Shown here piece after piece: positions 9,368 through 17,398 of a stretch of DNA of 61,480 nucleotides (positions are counted from its first letter, which is position 1; every line of letters begins with the position of its first letter). The notes under the pieces were generated by a model that was not told the origin of the DNA, made no database searches, and saw nothing but the letters and a program-made list of their open reading frames with translations. The position numbers were made by a program, and so were the translations under genes. Source of the DNA: Verrucomicrobiales bacterium (lineage in GTDB: Bacteria > Verrucomicrobiota > Verrucomicrobiia > Verrucomicrobiales > DEV007); the NCBI GenBank assembly GCA_029213265.1, contig JARGNG010000026.1, positions 1 to 61,480 on the forward strand, read 5' to 3'.

Positions 9368-9377
9368 CAAACGTTTG
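9368..9377. promoter_or_regulatory. LacI-family-like operator CAAACGTTTG
   Basis: A perfect 10-base palindrome with a central CG, inside TTGCGCAAACGTTTGTTT, 24 bases before the start of the ABC binding-protein gene. LacI-type sugar repressors typically bind A/T-rich palindromes with a central CG. No LacI-family gene is in the window, so the regulator would have to lie elsewhere. Confidence 0.5.
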
Positions 9378-9400
9378 TTTTCAGGCATCCTGGCCATCTC

Positions 9401-10369
9401 ATGAAAAAATTTCCACCTCTTCTTTCATCGATTTTTTCTCTCTTTGCGCTGGTCCTGACCCCGCTTGTTTTCTTTTCCTGCAGTGGGCCGGAGGAAGAAG
9501 AAGCGGAGAGCGGAAAACCGGAGGTGGCGCTCATCATGAAGTCGCTCGCGAATGAGTTTTTCAAAACGATGGAAGACGGCGCCAAAGCCCATCAGTCAGA
9601 AAATACAGACAGCTATTCGCTTATCACCAACGGAATTAGGAACGAAACCGATCTCGCCCAACAGGTTGCACTCGTTGAACAAATGGTCGCCCGGGGGGTG
9701 GATGCGATCGTGATTGCCCCGGCCGATTCGAAAGCTCTCGTCCCCGCTCTGAAAAAGGCTCAGGACGCCGGGATTACCGTGATTAATATCGACAACAAAC
9801 TCGACGAAGGGGTTCTCAAAGAGACCGGGACTGCGATTTCCTTTGTCGGACCCGACAACCGCGAAGGAGCCCGAACCGTCGGCGACGAACTCGCCAAATC
9901 GCTCGAAAAGGGCGCGAAGGTTGCCATTCTGGAAGGCGTCCCCACCGCCTTCAACGCCCAACAACGCCGGGCCGGATTCGAGGACGCGATGAAGGCCGCC
10001 GGAGTTGAAGTCGTGACTGTTCAGAGCGCGCAATGGGAAATGGAGAAAGCGAACAGTGTCTCCGCCGCCATCCTGACTTCGCACCCGGACCTCGCCGCCA
10101 TTCTCGCCAGCAACGACAACATGGCGCTTGGAGCCGCCGCCGCCGTCAAAGCCGCCGGAAAAGACGGCCTGGTGAAGATTGTCGGCTTCGACAATATTTC
10201 CGCCGTCCAGGGAATGATCCGCGATGGAAGAATCCTAGCGACGGCTGATCAGCACGGAGACCAGTTGGCTGTTTTCGGAATCGAAGCTTGCCTGAAAATT
10301 GTTTCCGGGGGAGGCGAAGCCGCCGACCGCAAAACACCCGTTGATCTGGTGACAAAGAAAACGCTCTAA
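9401..10369 (+). CDS. Sugar ABC transporter substrate-binding lipoprotein (ribose type, RbsB-like)
   Basis: A 322-residue periplasmic binding protein. The N-terminal hydrophobic stretch ends in a lipobox-like F-F-S-C (Cys 27), so it is likely membrane-anchored. The mature part is a type 1 periplasmic-binding fold: E-V-A-L-I-M-K-S-L near residue 40, Q-Q-V-A-L-V-E-Q-M-V-A-R-G-V-D-A-I, I-A-P-A-D-S-K-A-L, T-V-I-N-I-D-N-K-L, and A-I-L-A-S-N-D-N-M-A-L-G-A in the second lobe. This is the ribose/galactose/autoinducer subfamily. A permease and a nucleoside hydrolase follow, which suggests ribose or a nucleoside as ligand (inference). A LacI-like palindrome precedes it. Confidence 0.9.
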   Translation: MKKFPPLLSSIFSLFALVLTPLVFFSCSGPEEEEAESGKPEVALIMKSLANEFFKTMEDGAKAHQSENTDSYSLITNGIRNETDLAQQVALVEQMVARGVDAIVIAPADSKALVPALKKAQDAGITVINIDNKLDEGVLKETGTAISFVGPDNREGARTVGDELAKSLEKGAKVAILEGVPTAFNAQQRRAGFEDAMKAAGVEVVTVQSAQWEMEKANSVSAAILTSHPDLAAILASNDNMALGAAAAVKAAGKDGLVKIVGFDNISAVQGMIRDGRILATADQHGDQLAVFGIEACLKIVSGGGEAADRKTPVDLVTKKTL

Positions 10370-10379
10370 GCCGAAACCG

Positions 10380-10410
10380 AAGAGGGTCGAGTTGAAGATC
10401 CAACCCTGTT
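10380..10410. promoter_or_regulatory. Paired AACCCTGTT-type box between rbsB-like and permease genes
   Basis: AAGAGGGTC (10380-10388, two mismatches to AACAGGGTT) and a perfect AACCCTGTT (10402-10410) are separated by 13 bases in the gap between the binding protein and the permease. The spacing equals that of the other four pairs in the window. As an inverted pair it could also fold into a weak intercistronic hairpin. Confidence 0.35.
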
Positions 10411-10423
10411 ATCTTCCTCCTTC

Positions 10424-11394
<971 letters not shown>

Positions 11395-11398
<4 letters not shown>

Positions 11399-12411
11399 AA
11401 TCCACACTACTCACCTTCGCAACCACCTTTCTCCTGTGCGCCACCATTCAGGCGGAGCCGACCAAGCTCATCTTCGACACGGACATGGGCAATGACATCG
11501 ACGATGCCATGGCCCTCGCCATCATCCACCAACTCGAACGACGCGGAGCAGTCGATCTTCTCGCGGTGACTTCAACGAAAGACCACCCGCTCTCCGCTGC
11601 CTTTATCGATGCGGTAAACACCTTCTACGGAAATCCTGACGTCCCCATCGGCGCCGTCCGGGGTGGCGTCACTCCGGAAAAAGGGCGCTACAACGGTCTC
11701 GTTGAGAAAAAGAACGACGACGGCTCTTTCGTCTATCCCTGCGATGTGAAATCCGGCAACGACGTTCCCGATGCGGTGGCACTTCTTCGTAAAACTCTCG
11801 CCACCCAGCCTGACAATTCGGTCAAAATTGCCCAGGTCGGATTTTTTACCAATCTCGCGCAGTTGCTCGACTCCAAACCCGACGAGCATTCCGATCTCGC
11901 CGGGCCGGAACTGATCCGGGAAAAGGTAAAAGAACTCGTTATTATGGCCGGCGCGTTCCAGACAATTCGATTCGGAACGCAGCACCTCGAATATAACGTA
12001 AAGAAGGATGTTCCCTCCGCACAGAAGTTTGCCGACCGCTGGCCCACTACCGTGATCTGGAGTGGATATGAAATCGGCATCACCGCCACCTACCCCTGGC
12101 AGAGCATCATGGAAGACTTTAACTACGTCGACTGCCATATCATCAAGGAGGGCTATCTCGATTACGTTCCCGAGAAGCCGCACGACCGCCCGACCTGGGA
12201 TCTCACCGCGGTTCTTTATGCAATCTATCCGGATCGCGCGTACTTTGATCTTTCCCCCAAAGGAAACGTTAAAGTGAACGACGAAGGTCGCACCGACTTC
12301 TTTCCCAACGAAAGAGGCAACGATCGTTACCTCATCATGAATGAGATCCAAACCGCCCGCGTCCGTGAGGCCTTCGTTCAACTCTGTTCCGAACCGCCTC
12401 GTGGAAAATGA
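11395..12411 (+). CDS. Secreted nucleoside hydrolase (inosine-uridine preferring type)
   Basis: A 338-residue protein from the ATG at 11395, four bases before the permease stop. A Sec signal (MKSTLLTFATTFLLC) is followed by the Ca-binding motif D-T-D-M-G-N-D-I-D-D at residues 28-37, the signature of nucleoside hydrolases that cleave the N-glycosidic bond of nucleosides to free base and ribose. Further conserved parts are K-I-A-Q-V-G-F-F-T-N-L-A-Q-L-L and the V-I-M-A-G-A-F strand. Many PVC homologues have this secreted form. Coupling to ribose-type transport genes suggests that extracellular nucleosides are cleaved in the periplasm and the ribose taken up, which is an inference from context. 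Confidence 0.9.
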
Positions 12412-12584
12412 CACGTGCCCTTCTGATTATCTGTCTGTCAGGGTGTGCCAATTTCCTTCAATCCGCCCCCGACAAGATTATCTTTGACACCGACATGGCG
12501 AGTGACTGCGATGATGCAGGAGCCCCGTTGATCGGGGTTTTCGGGATGATGGAATCCAAATCCCGTTCAGATTCGCACTATTAA
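12408..12584 (+). pseudogene. Truncated second nucleoside hydrolase (N-terminal 40 residues only)
   Basis: A frame starts with ATG overlapping the previous stop (ATGA), as in an operon. It encodes a lipoprotein-like leader (LLIICLSGC) and then D-K-I-I-F-D-T-D-M-A-S-D-C-D-D-A-G-A, which is the metal-binding N-terminus of a nucleoside hydrolase, similar to but not identical with the intact upstream paralogue. After that the sequence loses all similarity, and the frame stops at 12584 after 58 residues against about 330 expected. The simplest reading is a deletion of the rest of the gene with its join near 12524. A hairpin with a T-run sits at the join. Confidence 0.7.
12523..12541 (+). terminator. 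Intrinsic terminator-like hairpin after the transporter operon
   Basis: CCCCG (12523-12527), loop TTGAT, CGGGG (12533-12537), then TTTT. It lies at the break of the truncated nucleoside hydrolase and would end the 9.4-12.4 kb operon. Confidence 0.55.
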
Positions 12585-12666
12585 TGTGATGATTGAACAA
12601 GCCAGTACCGCAAACTGGAACGGAAAAACGAACCAATGACGCGCTAAACACAGCAACCTGATTCTT

Positions 12667-12988
12667 ATGGTAGAGAGCTTGCCAGAAGCAGCGAAAACTG
12701 AGATTCGGGCCAAGCTTAACCAGGCGCAGGGGCGATGCCATTCGCCCTTGAAAGGGATATCCGGGAATTGCGGTCGAGCGAAGGCTTCGACCACACAACG
12801 GTCTCAGAGATCCATGCTAAAACGAGCGAAACGATCAACATCCGCACTGCGGACTCGAAGCACTCGCTTCGGGAAATCTAACCACGGTAACTTCCGCAGT
12901 TGATGCAGTCTCCCGCCTCTTCGAAAAGTCCGGCGAATTGATTAAGACCATTACCTCGAAGATTTCGATTTTGCCTCAAAGCAGGTAA
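12667..12988 (+). pseudogene. Possible decayed coding region with two frameshifts
   Basis: Between the truncated hydrolase and the next promoter (12585-13015) no intact gene is visible. Three adjoining stretches in different frames read like one broken protein: MVESLPEAAKTEIRAKLNQA from 12667, then MPFALERDIRELRSSEG from 12735, then EALASGNLTTVTSAVDAVSR from 12857, ending at a TAA at 12986-12988. All are helical, charged and non-repetitive. The base composition is more AT-rich than in the flanking genes. I do not recognise the family, and the joining of the three frames is a guess. Confidence 0.25.
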
Positions 12989-13015
12989 TCAGAAGAAAAA
13001 CCTACATTTCCGGAA

Positions 13016-13044
13016 TAGACGAAAATCTTTCTCGTCTATACAAT
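13016..13044 (+). promoter_or_regulatory. Candidate sigma-70 promoter with overlapping inverted repeat
   Basis: A -35-like TAGACG (13016-13021) and -10-like TACAAT (13039-13044) are 17 bases apart. An 8-base inverted repeat, ATAGACGA (13015-13022) and TCGTCTAT (13032-13039), spans the same region and could be an operator. It faces the GAF-subtilase-transpeptidase genes. Confidence 0.5.
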
Positions 13045-13082
13045 GCGGCTTGGCATCCTCCTCCACCAAGTCGCATTTTTTT
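13042..13082 (+). terminator. Strong intrinsic terminator overlapping the promoter
   Basis: AATGCGGCTTGG (13042-13053) pairs with CCAAGTCGCATT (13066-13077) in a 12 base-pair stem with one G-T pair. The 12-base loop CATCCTCCTCCA is C/T-rich, and a run of seven T (13076-13082) follows. It should stop transcription coming from the left. Transcripts beginning at the promoter just upstream would start inside the 5' arm and so escape it. Confidence 0.6.
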
Positions 13083-13101
13083 GTCCAACCGGAAAACTGT
13101 C

Positions 13102-13674
13102 GTGATTCAATCTGACCCCTCCCTATCGGAGCAGTCCGCTTCCATCGAGAAGACCCTTGCTCGCGCCGCCCGAGAAATTACCACCGATGAGTTTTCGACT
13201 CTCATTGGCGACCCGGGCAATTCCGTGCTGCGGGCTGCCATGCATGTCGTTGCGGCTGACTCACTCACCGTCTGGCTGGCGGATGTGAAAGAGGAACATC
13301 TGGTCGTCACTCACACCTTTCCGGATCCTTCTTTTGCCGGATGGAAGCAACCCTTGTCGGAAGGACTCGTGGGCCTCACCTATGCGTCCGGACAACGACT
13401 CTGTGAGAACCAGGTGTACCAGAATCAGGACCACTCCAAGCGGGTCGATGAGGCGCTTTCCCAGGTGACCTTTGCGATGATTGCTACGCCCTTTCACATC
13501 GCCGGAAACCTGCGCGGCGTGATCAGTTGCGTGCAACTCAAAGACTCCATCGAAGCTCGCGATCCTGTCGGGTTTTCCGCCCGGGACATGAATCGGATTG
13601 GAAGGCTCGCAACTGCTGTGGAACGGCTTGTAAACTACCGCCTCCTCACGAATCTGCTGGACGTCGAACTATGA
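13102..13674 (+). CDS. GAF-domain protein
   Basis: A 190-residue soluble protein with a single GAF-like sensory domain: V-L-R-A-A-M-H-V-V-A-A-D-S-L-T-V-W-L-A-D near residues 40-60, then a G-L-V-G-L-T-Y-A-S-G-Q segment, M-I-A-T-P-F-H-I-A-G-N-L-R-G-V-I-S-C-V-Q-L-K and a C-terminal helix. I place the start at the GTG at 13102. A TTG at 13081 in the same frame is unlikely because it lies in the T-run of a terminator. No output domain is attached. The stop overlaps the start of the subtilase gene (ATGA), so the two are coupled. GAF domains bind small molecules or mediate protein contacts; a sensory control of the protease is an inference. Confidence 0.75.
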   Translation: MIQSDPSLSEQSASIEKTLARAAREITTDEFSTLIGDPGNSVLRAAMHVVAADSLTVWLADVKEEHLVVTHTFPDPSFAGWKQPLSEGLVGLTYASGQRLCENQVYQNQDHSKRVDEALSQVTFAMIATPFHIAGNLRGVISCVQLKDSIEARDPVGFSARDMNRIGRLATAVERLVNYRLLTNLLDVEL

Positions 13675-14471
13675 GCCATCGGAGGAGAGAGGAAGATTCC
13701 TGGCCCAGTTTCAACGAAATCGCGGAAGCCGCCGCTTCCGGCACCGGGAAAGGAGTTCGCATTGCCGTAATCGATTCCGGGATCGAAGCAAGCCATCCCC
13801 GTCTTGCTGATCTCTCGATTCGGGATGCCGTTCGTTTTGAGGAAAAGGGAGGCTCGATCGAAGTGATCGAAGACGACGGCAGCGATGGATTCGGACACGG
13901 AACTGCAGTGGCTGATATCATTCATCGTTTTGCGCCGGAGGCGGAGATCGGAAGCTTTCGGGTCATCGATGCCCGCAGCCTTTCCAGAACCCACCTAATT
14001 TGCGCAGGCGTTCGGGAGGCAATCCGGCGTGGCTACCATGTTCTCAACTGCTCCTTCGGCTGTCGCGGAATGGCGAAATTCATTCTGCCTCACAAGGAAT
14101 GGGCCGACGAAGCGTGGCTCAAGGGAATTCACGTGGTCGCCGCCTGCAGCAACTCCGGAAACGACGAAGCGGAATGGCCTTCTCACTTCGCATCTGTCAT
14201 CGGAGTCGATCTAGCCGACACCCCCGGAGACGAGATCTTCTACCGCGGGGATCATCTCGTCAGCTTTTCCGCAAAGGGGGAAAACGTCGAAGTAGCCTGG
14301 CTCAACGGCAGTATTCAGGTGCAAACCGGGACCAGTTTTACCGCACCGAAAATTTCTGCGCATATCGCACGAATCCTGTCCGTCTACCCCGGAACACCAC
14401 CTTCGACGATGTATTCCCTGCTCGCCTCGGTCGCAGAGCCCTGGCATCCGGGACTCAGCCCGGACTGGTGA
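13671..14471 (+). CDS. Subtilisin-like serine protease (S8 family), cytoplasmic
   Basis: A 266-residue minimal subtilase, with start ATG overlapping the GAF stop. The catalytic triad is visible: Asp 35 in I-A-V-I-D-S-G-I, His 76 in G-F-G-H-G-T-A-V-A-D and Ser 222 in T-G-T-S-F-T-A-P. Asn 161 in A-A-C-S-N-S-G-N is the likely oxyanion residue. There is no signal peptide, propeptide or C-terminal domain, so it should act inside the cell, unlike most subtilases. The length is close to the bare catalytic core. Tight coupling with a GAF protein, and with a transpeptidase that has a long cytosolic-looking N-terminus 42 bases downstream, suggests controlled processing of that or another target (inference). 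Confidence 0.88.
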   Translation: MSHRRREEDSWPSFNEIAEAAASGTGKGVRIAVIDSGIEASHPRLADLSIRDAVRFEEKGGSIEVIEDDGSDGFGHGTAVADIIHRFAPEAEIGSFRVIDARSLSRTHLICAGVREAIRRGYHVLNCSFGCRGMAKFILPHKEWADEAWLKGIHVVAACSNSGNDEAEWPSHFASVIGVDLADTPGDEIFYRGDHLVSFSAKGENVEVAWLNGSIQVQTGTSFTAPKISAHIARILSVYPGTPPSTMYSLLASVAEPWHPGLSPDW

Positions 14472-14513
14472 ATTGATTGACAAAACGTGACTAACTTAAC
14501 CATACTGAATCGC

Positions 14514-15752
14514 ATGAGCAGCTCTGCCACCTTCCTTGGCCCCGTAAACGAATTACCGCCCGAAGGGTCGGATCTGGAACCATCTACCGCGTCGGAAGTC
14601 GACTTCTGCGCCTCCATGTTCAGCGATTCCTCCCTCACCTTCGATGTCTCCCGGGAGGGAGCGCGTGTCCATTCCAATCCACAGAACTCAGAGGTCTTTC
14701 AGGAATTCGAAGTCAATTTGGAAAAAGGAGAGGACGAACCCTATCTCCTCTGGAAAGACAACGCTTTCGACATTCACTTGCAGGGACTCTTCCGCGATCG
14801 CAGCGCCTTCTCGACTCTCTCTGACGCATCCGAGCCCGAAGACTACGTCCGTCGCTTTCTCGAAGTGCTCGCGTCCTCTCTCGACGAACCATCATTGAAC
14901 GAAAAAGGCACCAGGGTTCCGCTGATTCGCTGGCAGGCCGGCGAAGATGGGGAATCCGCACAGATTCAATTGCTCGGCCTCCTTCTCGCCGACGACGATC
15001 AATTTGAGAAGTTCTGCAAATCACGAGAGAATGAGGTAGGTCTCATTTTCGAAGATGCCGAGGTTGAAGCACACGGAGTTCGCGAAACGCTTACCGTCAT
15101 GGCGATCCTGGGAGTCACTCTCGGTTCGACCATGAACGCCGACGCCGGTCTCTTTAACTTTAAAAAAAAGAAACAGGCCAAAGAAATGGCCCGACAGCAG
15201 CAAATCATGGAGCAGCAGGCCATCCAGAAACGACAGGCTGCCATTCAGCAGGCCCAGCGCACTGGATACCTTGATATGCACAACGATGCCTACATCAACT
15301 ACCAGCTTCTCGAGGCCCGGAAGGATGGAGAGAAAAAGGTCATCGTCGATATTTCCCGCCAACGAGCCTACCTTCTCGTCGACAATCAAATCGCGATTGA
15401 TACCGCGGTTTCAACGGCACGTGCCGACAAGCACACCCCGAGAGGAGAGTTCAAAATTACCGAGCGAATTGAAACGGGAAAAAAGTCCACCATCTACGGC
15501 TGCAGCATGCCTTACTGGCAGCGGCTCGACAGCAGTGCCATCGGAATGCACGTCGGAGATCTTCCGGGACACGCCGCTTCAGCTGGTTGCATCCGCCTTC
15601 CCTACAGTGTCGCTCCCGTGATTTTCGCCAACACCGCAAGTGGGGTGACTGTCGAAGTCGTCGACCAATGGGATGGTCAGGAGCTGCAACAGGGCGCACA
15701 GCAAAATTTCGTGCAGGCGCAGGTGGTTCAGCAACGGGGAGAAAACTCGTAG
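14514..15752 (+). CDS. L,D-transpeptidase (YkuD) with unusual N-terminal domain and internal export signal
   Basis: A 412-residue protein from the ATG at 14514 (a GTG at 14487 is possible). The C-terminal third is a YkuD domain: K-V-I-V-D-I-S-R-Q-R-A-Y-L-L, T-P-R-G-E-F-K-I and the catalytic stretch H-V-G-D-L-P-G-H-A-A-S-A-G-C-I-R with His 346 and Cys 359. These enzymes make 3-3 cross-links or attach lipoproteins to peptidoglycan. Before it, at about residues 192-212, lies a hydrophobic segment ending in N-A-D-A-G that resembles a signal peptide, followed by K-rich and Q-rich helical residues. The first 190 residues are acidic and soluble, of no family I recognise. An export signal 190 residues into the chain is unusual. 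The gene belongs to the GAF-subtilase unit. Confidence 0.85.
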   Translation: MSSSATFLGPVNELPPEGSDLEPSTASEVDFCASMFSDSSLTFDVSREGARVHSNPQNSEVFQEFEVNLEKGEDEPYLLWKDNAFDIHLQGLFRDRSAFSTLSDASEPEDYVRRFLEVLASSLDEPSLNEKGTRVPLIRWQAGEDGESAQIQLLGLLLADDDQFEKFCKSRENEVGLIFEDAEVEAHGVRETLTVMAILGVTLGSTMNADAGLFNFKKKKQAKEMARQQQIMEQQAIQKRQAAIQQAQRTGYLDMHNDAYINYQLLEARKDGEKKVIVDISRQRAYLLVDNQIAIDTAVSTARADKHTPRGEFKITERIETGKKSTIYGCSMPYWQRLDSSAIGMHVGDLPGHAASAGCIRLPYSVAPVIFANTASGVTVEVVDQWDGQELQQGAQQNFVQAQVVQQRGENS

Positions 15753-15825
15753 GAGGTACGAGTGTGAGCGAGTCTCCTCCGCCCACTCCCGTCCGCCGCC
15801 TGACTCGTTTGACACTCGCAGCTAC
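15746..15825. repeat. Inverted repeat with GTAG ends between convergent genes
   Basis: The region between the transpeptidase and the sulfatase is an imperfect inverted repeat: TACGAGTGTGAGCGAGTC (15757-15774) matches the reverse complement of GACTCGTTTGACACTCGCA (15802-15820) in most positions. Both outer ends carry GTAG (15749-15752 on plus, 15822-15825 on minus), and in each case the TAG is the stop codon of the adjoining gene. The layout resembles the BIME-like elements at 38.8, 43.7 and 52.1 kb, but the stems differ. Confidence 0.5.
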
Positions 15826-17360
15826 TTGGCGCGAGTTCGTCCGGCTTGGATTAACTCCTCCAGCCGCGTCTTCATTCTCTCCGCAACCTCCGGATTCTCC
15901 GCGATCACATTCTTCTTTTCAGTGGGATCCTCCGCAAGGTTGAACAGCCGAAACCTCGCGACCTCCGTATTTTCGAGCAATTTTTCGACGACCACATTGC
16001 GAGCCTTTTTCGAATCGTGACGCTGCAGTTTCCAGTCACCGACGCGATATCCAAAGTTCCCTTTGCTACCATTGTCCTGCTGAATCAGTTCTTTGCGCCC
16101 CTTCGCGCCCTCTTCACCCAGCAAGGCACCCATAAGGTCGAGACTGTCGAGCGCCCCTTCTTCCGGAATCGTTCCACCAGTCAGTGCGGCAAGGCTGCCG
16201 TAGAGATCAATCGTGCACACCATCTCCTCGGAAACACCAGGATCGATGGTTCCTTTCCAGCGGGTAATCAACGGTGTTCTCGTTCCGCCTTCGTAGATGC
16301 TGTATTTCCCTCCGGTGTAGGGTCCGGCAGCACGATGGTCTCCCAGCTTTTCCAGAGCTTCATCCGCGTAGCCATCGTCCATCACCGGCCCGTTATCGGA
16401 ACAGAAAACAAAGAGCGTATTTTCGGCAAGGCCCAGCCGATCCACCGTTTTCATCAACTCTCCGACACACCAGTCGAGTTGCACAATGGAATCAGCCCGG
16501 TAGCCCAAACGCGTCGCGCCCTGGAAACGCTCGTGAGGAATCCTCGGAACGTGGAGATCGTGAGAGGCGAAAAAGAGGAAGAAAGGATTCTCCTTGTTCT
16601 CTTCGATATATCGGACCGACTGCTCTACCCATTTATCAGCGAGATCTTCATCGCGAAAACGGGCTTTGTGACCACCCGTGTAGAAGCCAATCCGGCTGAT
16701 CCCATTGTGGATCGTGGAGTTGTGCCCATGCGTCCAGTCCATCTTCAGCGTATCTCGATGGGTGATGCCCGTCGGATGATCTTCGCTCGGCTTCTTGCTG
16801 CCGACCCAGAGCGGATCTGCAGGATCCAGATTCAGAACCCGATGGTCTTTCACGTAGACCTGGGGAACACGATCATTGGTGGTGGGAAGGAGAAAACAGG
16901 TATCAAAGCCAAACTCGAGAGGACCGGGCTTCAAGTCGCCATTCCAATCGGGACCTTCCTCTCCCCCGAGGCCTAAATGCCATTTCCCGATCACCGCCGT
17001 GCGATAGCCCACACCTCGCAACATCGATGCAATGGTAGGTGTTTTCGCAGGAATAATCGTCGGGCTGTTCGGAGCAGCAATTCCGGTTCCCTTTTTTCGA
17101 AACGCATATGTCCCCGTGAGAAAAGAATAACGGGTTGGCGTGCAGGTGGAAGCCGAGCAATAGCCGCTCGTGAACCGGACGCCCTCCGCCGAGAGCTGAT
17201 CAATATACGGTGTTTCAAAATCATCGGCCCCGTAGCAGGAGAGGTCTCCGTAGCCCAAGTCATCCGCCATGATGACGATGACATTGGGTTTTCGGGGCTC
17301 CGCCAAGGCGAATTGAAAACCAACAGCGAAAAGAATCAGGAGGATCGTACAAGCTCTCAT
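15822..17360 (-). CDS. Sulfatase (formylglycine-dependent), secreted
   Basis: A 512-residue protein from the ATG at 17360 (MRACTILLILFAVGFQFALA, Sec signal). The sulfatase core opens with P-N-V-I-V-I-M-A-D-D-L-G-Y-G-D (Ca-binding Asp pair at residues 33-34). The active-site motif C-T-P-T-R has Cys 73, which is converted to formylglycine. K-W-H-L-G and the later S-D-N-G-P metal site are present. It is an arylsulfatase-like enzyme of the type that removes sulfate from polysaccharides; the actual substrate is unknown. The gene follows the hypothetical gene at 17399 after 38 bases in the same direction. Confidence 0.93.
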   Translation of the reverse strand: MRACTILLILFAVGFQFALAEPRKPNVIVIMADDLGYGDLSCYGADDFETPYIDQLSAEGVRFTSGYCSASTCTPTRYSFLTGTYAFRKKGTGIAAPNSPTIIPAKTPTIASMLRGVGYRTAVIGKWHLGLGGEEGPDWNGDLKPGPLEFGFDTCFLLPTTNDRVPQVYVKDHRVLNLDPADPLWVGSKKPSEDHPTGITHRDTLKMDWTHGHNSTIHNGISRIGFYTGGHKARFRDEDLADKWVEQSVRYIEENKENPFFLFFASHDLHVPRIPHERFQGATRLGYRADSIVQLDWCVGELMKTVDRLGLAENTLFVFCSDNGPVMDDGYADEALEKLGDHRAAGPYTGGKYSIYEGGTRTPLITRWKGTIDPGVSEEMVCTIDLYGSLAALTGGTIPEEGALDSLDLMGALLGEEGAKGRKELIQQDNGSKGNFGYRVGDWKLQRHDSKKARNVVVEKLLENTEVARFRLFNLAEDPTEKKNVIAENPEVAERMKTRLEELIQAGRTRAK

Positions 17361-17398
17361 AGAGCGTCCAATGTGGACGAAAGCATTCTCCTCTGCCA

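Noticed and set aside
12478..12798. Minus-strand open frame of 106 codons
   Set aside because: It lies across the truncated hydrolase and decayed region, has no recognisable motif, and codon use looks random. Treated as chance.
13081..13101. TTG as the start of the GAF gene
   Set aside because: The TTG is in the T-run of a terminator stem-loop and has no ribosome-binding site; the GTG at 13102 is preferred.
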